The notes under the pieces are model-generated. The model worked only from the letters and a program-made list of their open reading frames with translations. It was not told the DNA's origin and did no database searches. This document shows positions 5,234 through 6,124 of a stretch of 6,124 nucleotides of DNA, one piece after another (position 1 is the stretch's first letter; every line of letters starts with the position of its first letter). Position numbers and translations under genes: made by a program. The stretch is from Reyranella sp. (GTDB taxonomy: Bacteria; Pseudomonadota; Alphaproteobacteria; Reyranellales; Reyranellaceae). The stretch is taken from assembly GCA_016780605.1 (NCBI GenBank), contig JADHLS010000345.1:1-6124 (forward strand), in the 5' to 3' direction.

Positions 5234-6124
5234 ATGCGACGGCGTGCTTTCCTTCGGACTGCAACTCTTCCCCTTATCGTCGCGCCGGCCGTTGCCAGGG
5301 CGCAGTCCTTTCCCAATCGCCCGCTGACGATCATCGTGCCGTTTTCAGCCGGCGGTCCGCTCGACACGCTGTGCCGCATCCTGGCCGAGCCGATGCAGGC
5401 TTCCCTCGGCCAGAGCGTCGTGATCGAGGACGTCACCGGCGCTGGCGGCGCGATCGGCATCACGCGCGTGGCGCGCTCCACACCCGACGGCTACACCCTG
5501 ATCTCGGGCAACCAGGGCTCGCACATCACGCTCGGCGCCATGCAGCAGGTATCGTTCGACCTCGAGCGCGACTTCGCTCCCATCGTCATGTTCGCCACGA
5601 CGTCGCAGCTCGTCCTGGTGCGCAAGTCGCTCGACGTGTCGAACCTGCGCGAGTTCCTGGCCTGGGTGAAAGCCAACCCGGGCAAGGTGACCGATGGCGG
5701 CGGCGGCTACGGCACGGTGGCGCATACCTCCCTGCTCTTCTTCCAGCAGCTGAGCGGCACCAACATCCACTTCGTACCCTATCGCGGCGCTTCGGCGGCC
5801 TTGCAGGATCTGCTGGCGGGCCAGATCGACATGATGATCGACCAGCCGTCGAACAGCCTGCCGCATGTGCAGGCCGGCAAGGTCAAGGCGCTCGCCGTCA
5901 CCGCGCCGACGCGGCTCGCCGCCGCGCCGGACATCCCGACCGCCGACGAGGCGGGCCTGCCCGGCTTCTATACGTCGATCTGGCAGGCGCTGTGGGCGCC
6001 GCGCGGCACACCCGAATCGGTGATCGAGACATTGAACAAGGCAGTGCGCGACGCGCTCCTCGATCCCAAGGTCAAACAGCGCTTCGTCGATCTGGGCCAG
6101 GAGATCCCGCCCACCGAGCAGCAG
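5234..6124 (+). CDS. Bug/TctC-family periplasmic solute-binding protein (3' end missing)
   Basis: The frame stays open from the ATG at 5234 to the right edge, 297 residues; full-length family members are about 320-330, so only a few dozen residues are missing. These proteins capture carboxylates or other small organic compounds in the periplasm, classically for tripartite tricarboxylate (TctABC) transporters, though many are orphans. Family marks are ITIVP-like LTIIVPFSAGGPLDT (31-45), VTGAGGAIG (67-75), DGYTL (85-89), the Gly-rich stretch near 155-160, VPYRGASAALQDLLAGQID (181-199) and a C-terminal PDIPTADEAGLPGF (232-245). The signal peptide MRRRAFLRT, a hydrophobic run and ARAQ has RRAFL, so Tat export is plausible. 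GGAGG ends 4 bases before the ATG, fixing the start. The gene is divergent from the dehydrogenase gene. No TctA/TctB membrane genes are visible in the window, and the ligand cannot be predicted. Confidence 0.92.
   Translation, partial: MRRRAFLRTATLPLIVAPAVARAQSFPNRPLTIIVPFSAGGPLDTLCRILAEPMQASLGQSVVIEDVTGAGGAIGITRVARSTPDGYTLISGNQGSHITLGAMQQVSFDLERDFAPIVMFATTSQLVLVRKSLDVSNLREFLAWVKANPGKVTDGGGGYGTVAHTSLLFFQQLSGTNIHFVPYRGASAALQDLLAGQIDMMIDQPSNSLPHVQAGKVKALAVTAPTRLAAAPDIPTADEAGLPGFYTSIWQALWAPRGTPESVIETLNKAVRDALLDPKVKQRFVDLGQEIPPTEQQ

Overview
The window is GC-rich, has a low density of non-coding DNA, and encodes a Bug/TctC-type binding protein, Tat-exported enzymes and beta-barrel outer-membrane proteins. 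This points to a free-living, metabolically versatile Gram-negative proteobacterium. An alphaproteobacterium of the Bradyrhizobium/Reyranella kind is my best guess, but the sequence does not fix a genus. It looks like ordinary chromosome: I see no insertion sequence, phage gene, CRISPR array, tRNA or rRNA.

Layout from left to right. (1) A truncated gene on the minus strand (start 204, running off the left edge) for an exported, probably outer-membrane protein. (2) A 155-bp divergent control region (205-359). (3) A plus-strand pair: a Tsx/OmpK-like outer-membrane channel (360-1319, TTG start) followed 7 bp later by a small putative lipoprotein of unknown function (1327-1770). (4) Convergent to these with a 2-bp gap, a Tat-exported metal-dependent amidohydrolase of the aromatic-acid decarboxylase type (1773-2837, minus). 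(5) An AraC-family regulator (2903-3859, minus). (6) A zinc-dependent medium-chain alcohol dehydrogenase (3984-5099, minus). (7) A 134-bp divergent region. (8) A Bug/TctC-family periplasmic solute-binding protein (5234 to the right edge, plus, incomplete).

The most notable signal is a dispersed DNA element whose core reads CTATCCGGTTTGCGC. A 30-bp version occurs at 245-274 and again at 2869-2898 with 28 of 30 bases identical. A second, inverted copy of the core lies at 284-298, and a weaker copy (14 of 18) lies at 3958-3975. All four copies are in intergenic DNA. Each sits upstream of a gene and is oriented the same way relative to that gene: the truncated outer-membrane gene, the Tsx-like gene, the amidohydrolase and the AraC regulator itself. 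The simplest reading is a local regulon in which the AraC-family protein controls its own gene, the amidohydrolase and both outer-membrane genes. The dehydrogenase and the Bug protein lack a clear copy.

As a working model (inference), the outer-membrane proteins and lipoprotein admit or handle a small organic, possibly aromatic, compound, the periplasmic amidohydrolase acts on it, and the regulator senses it. The dehydrogenase and solute-binding protein may serve the same or a neighbouring pathway. The substrate cannot be read from the sequence.
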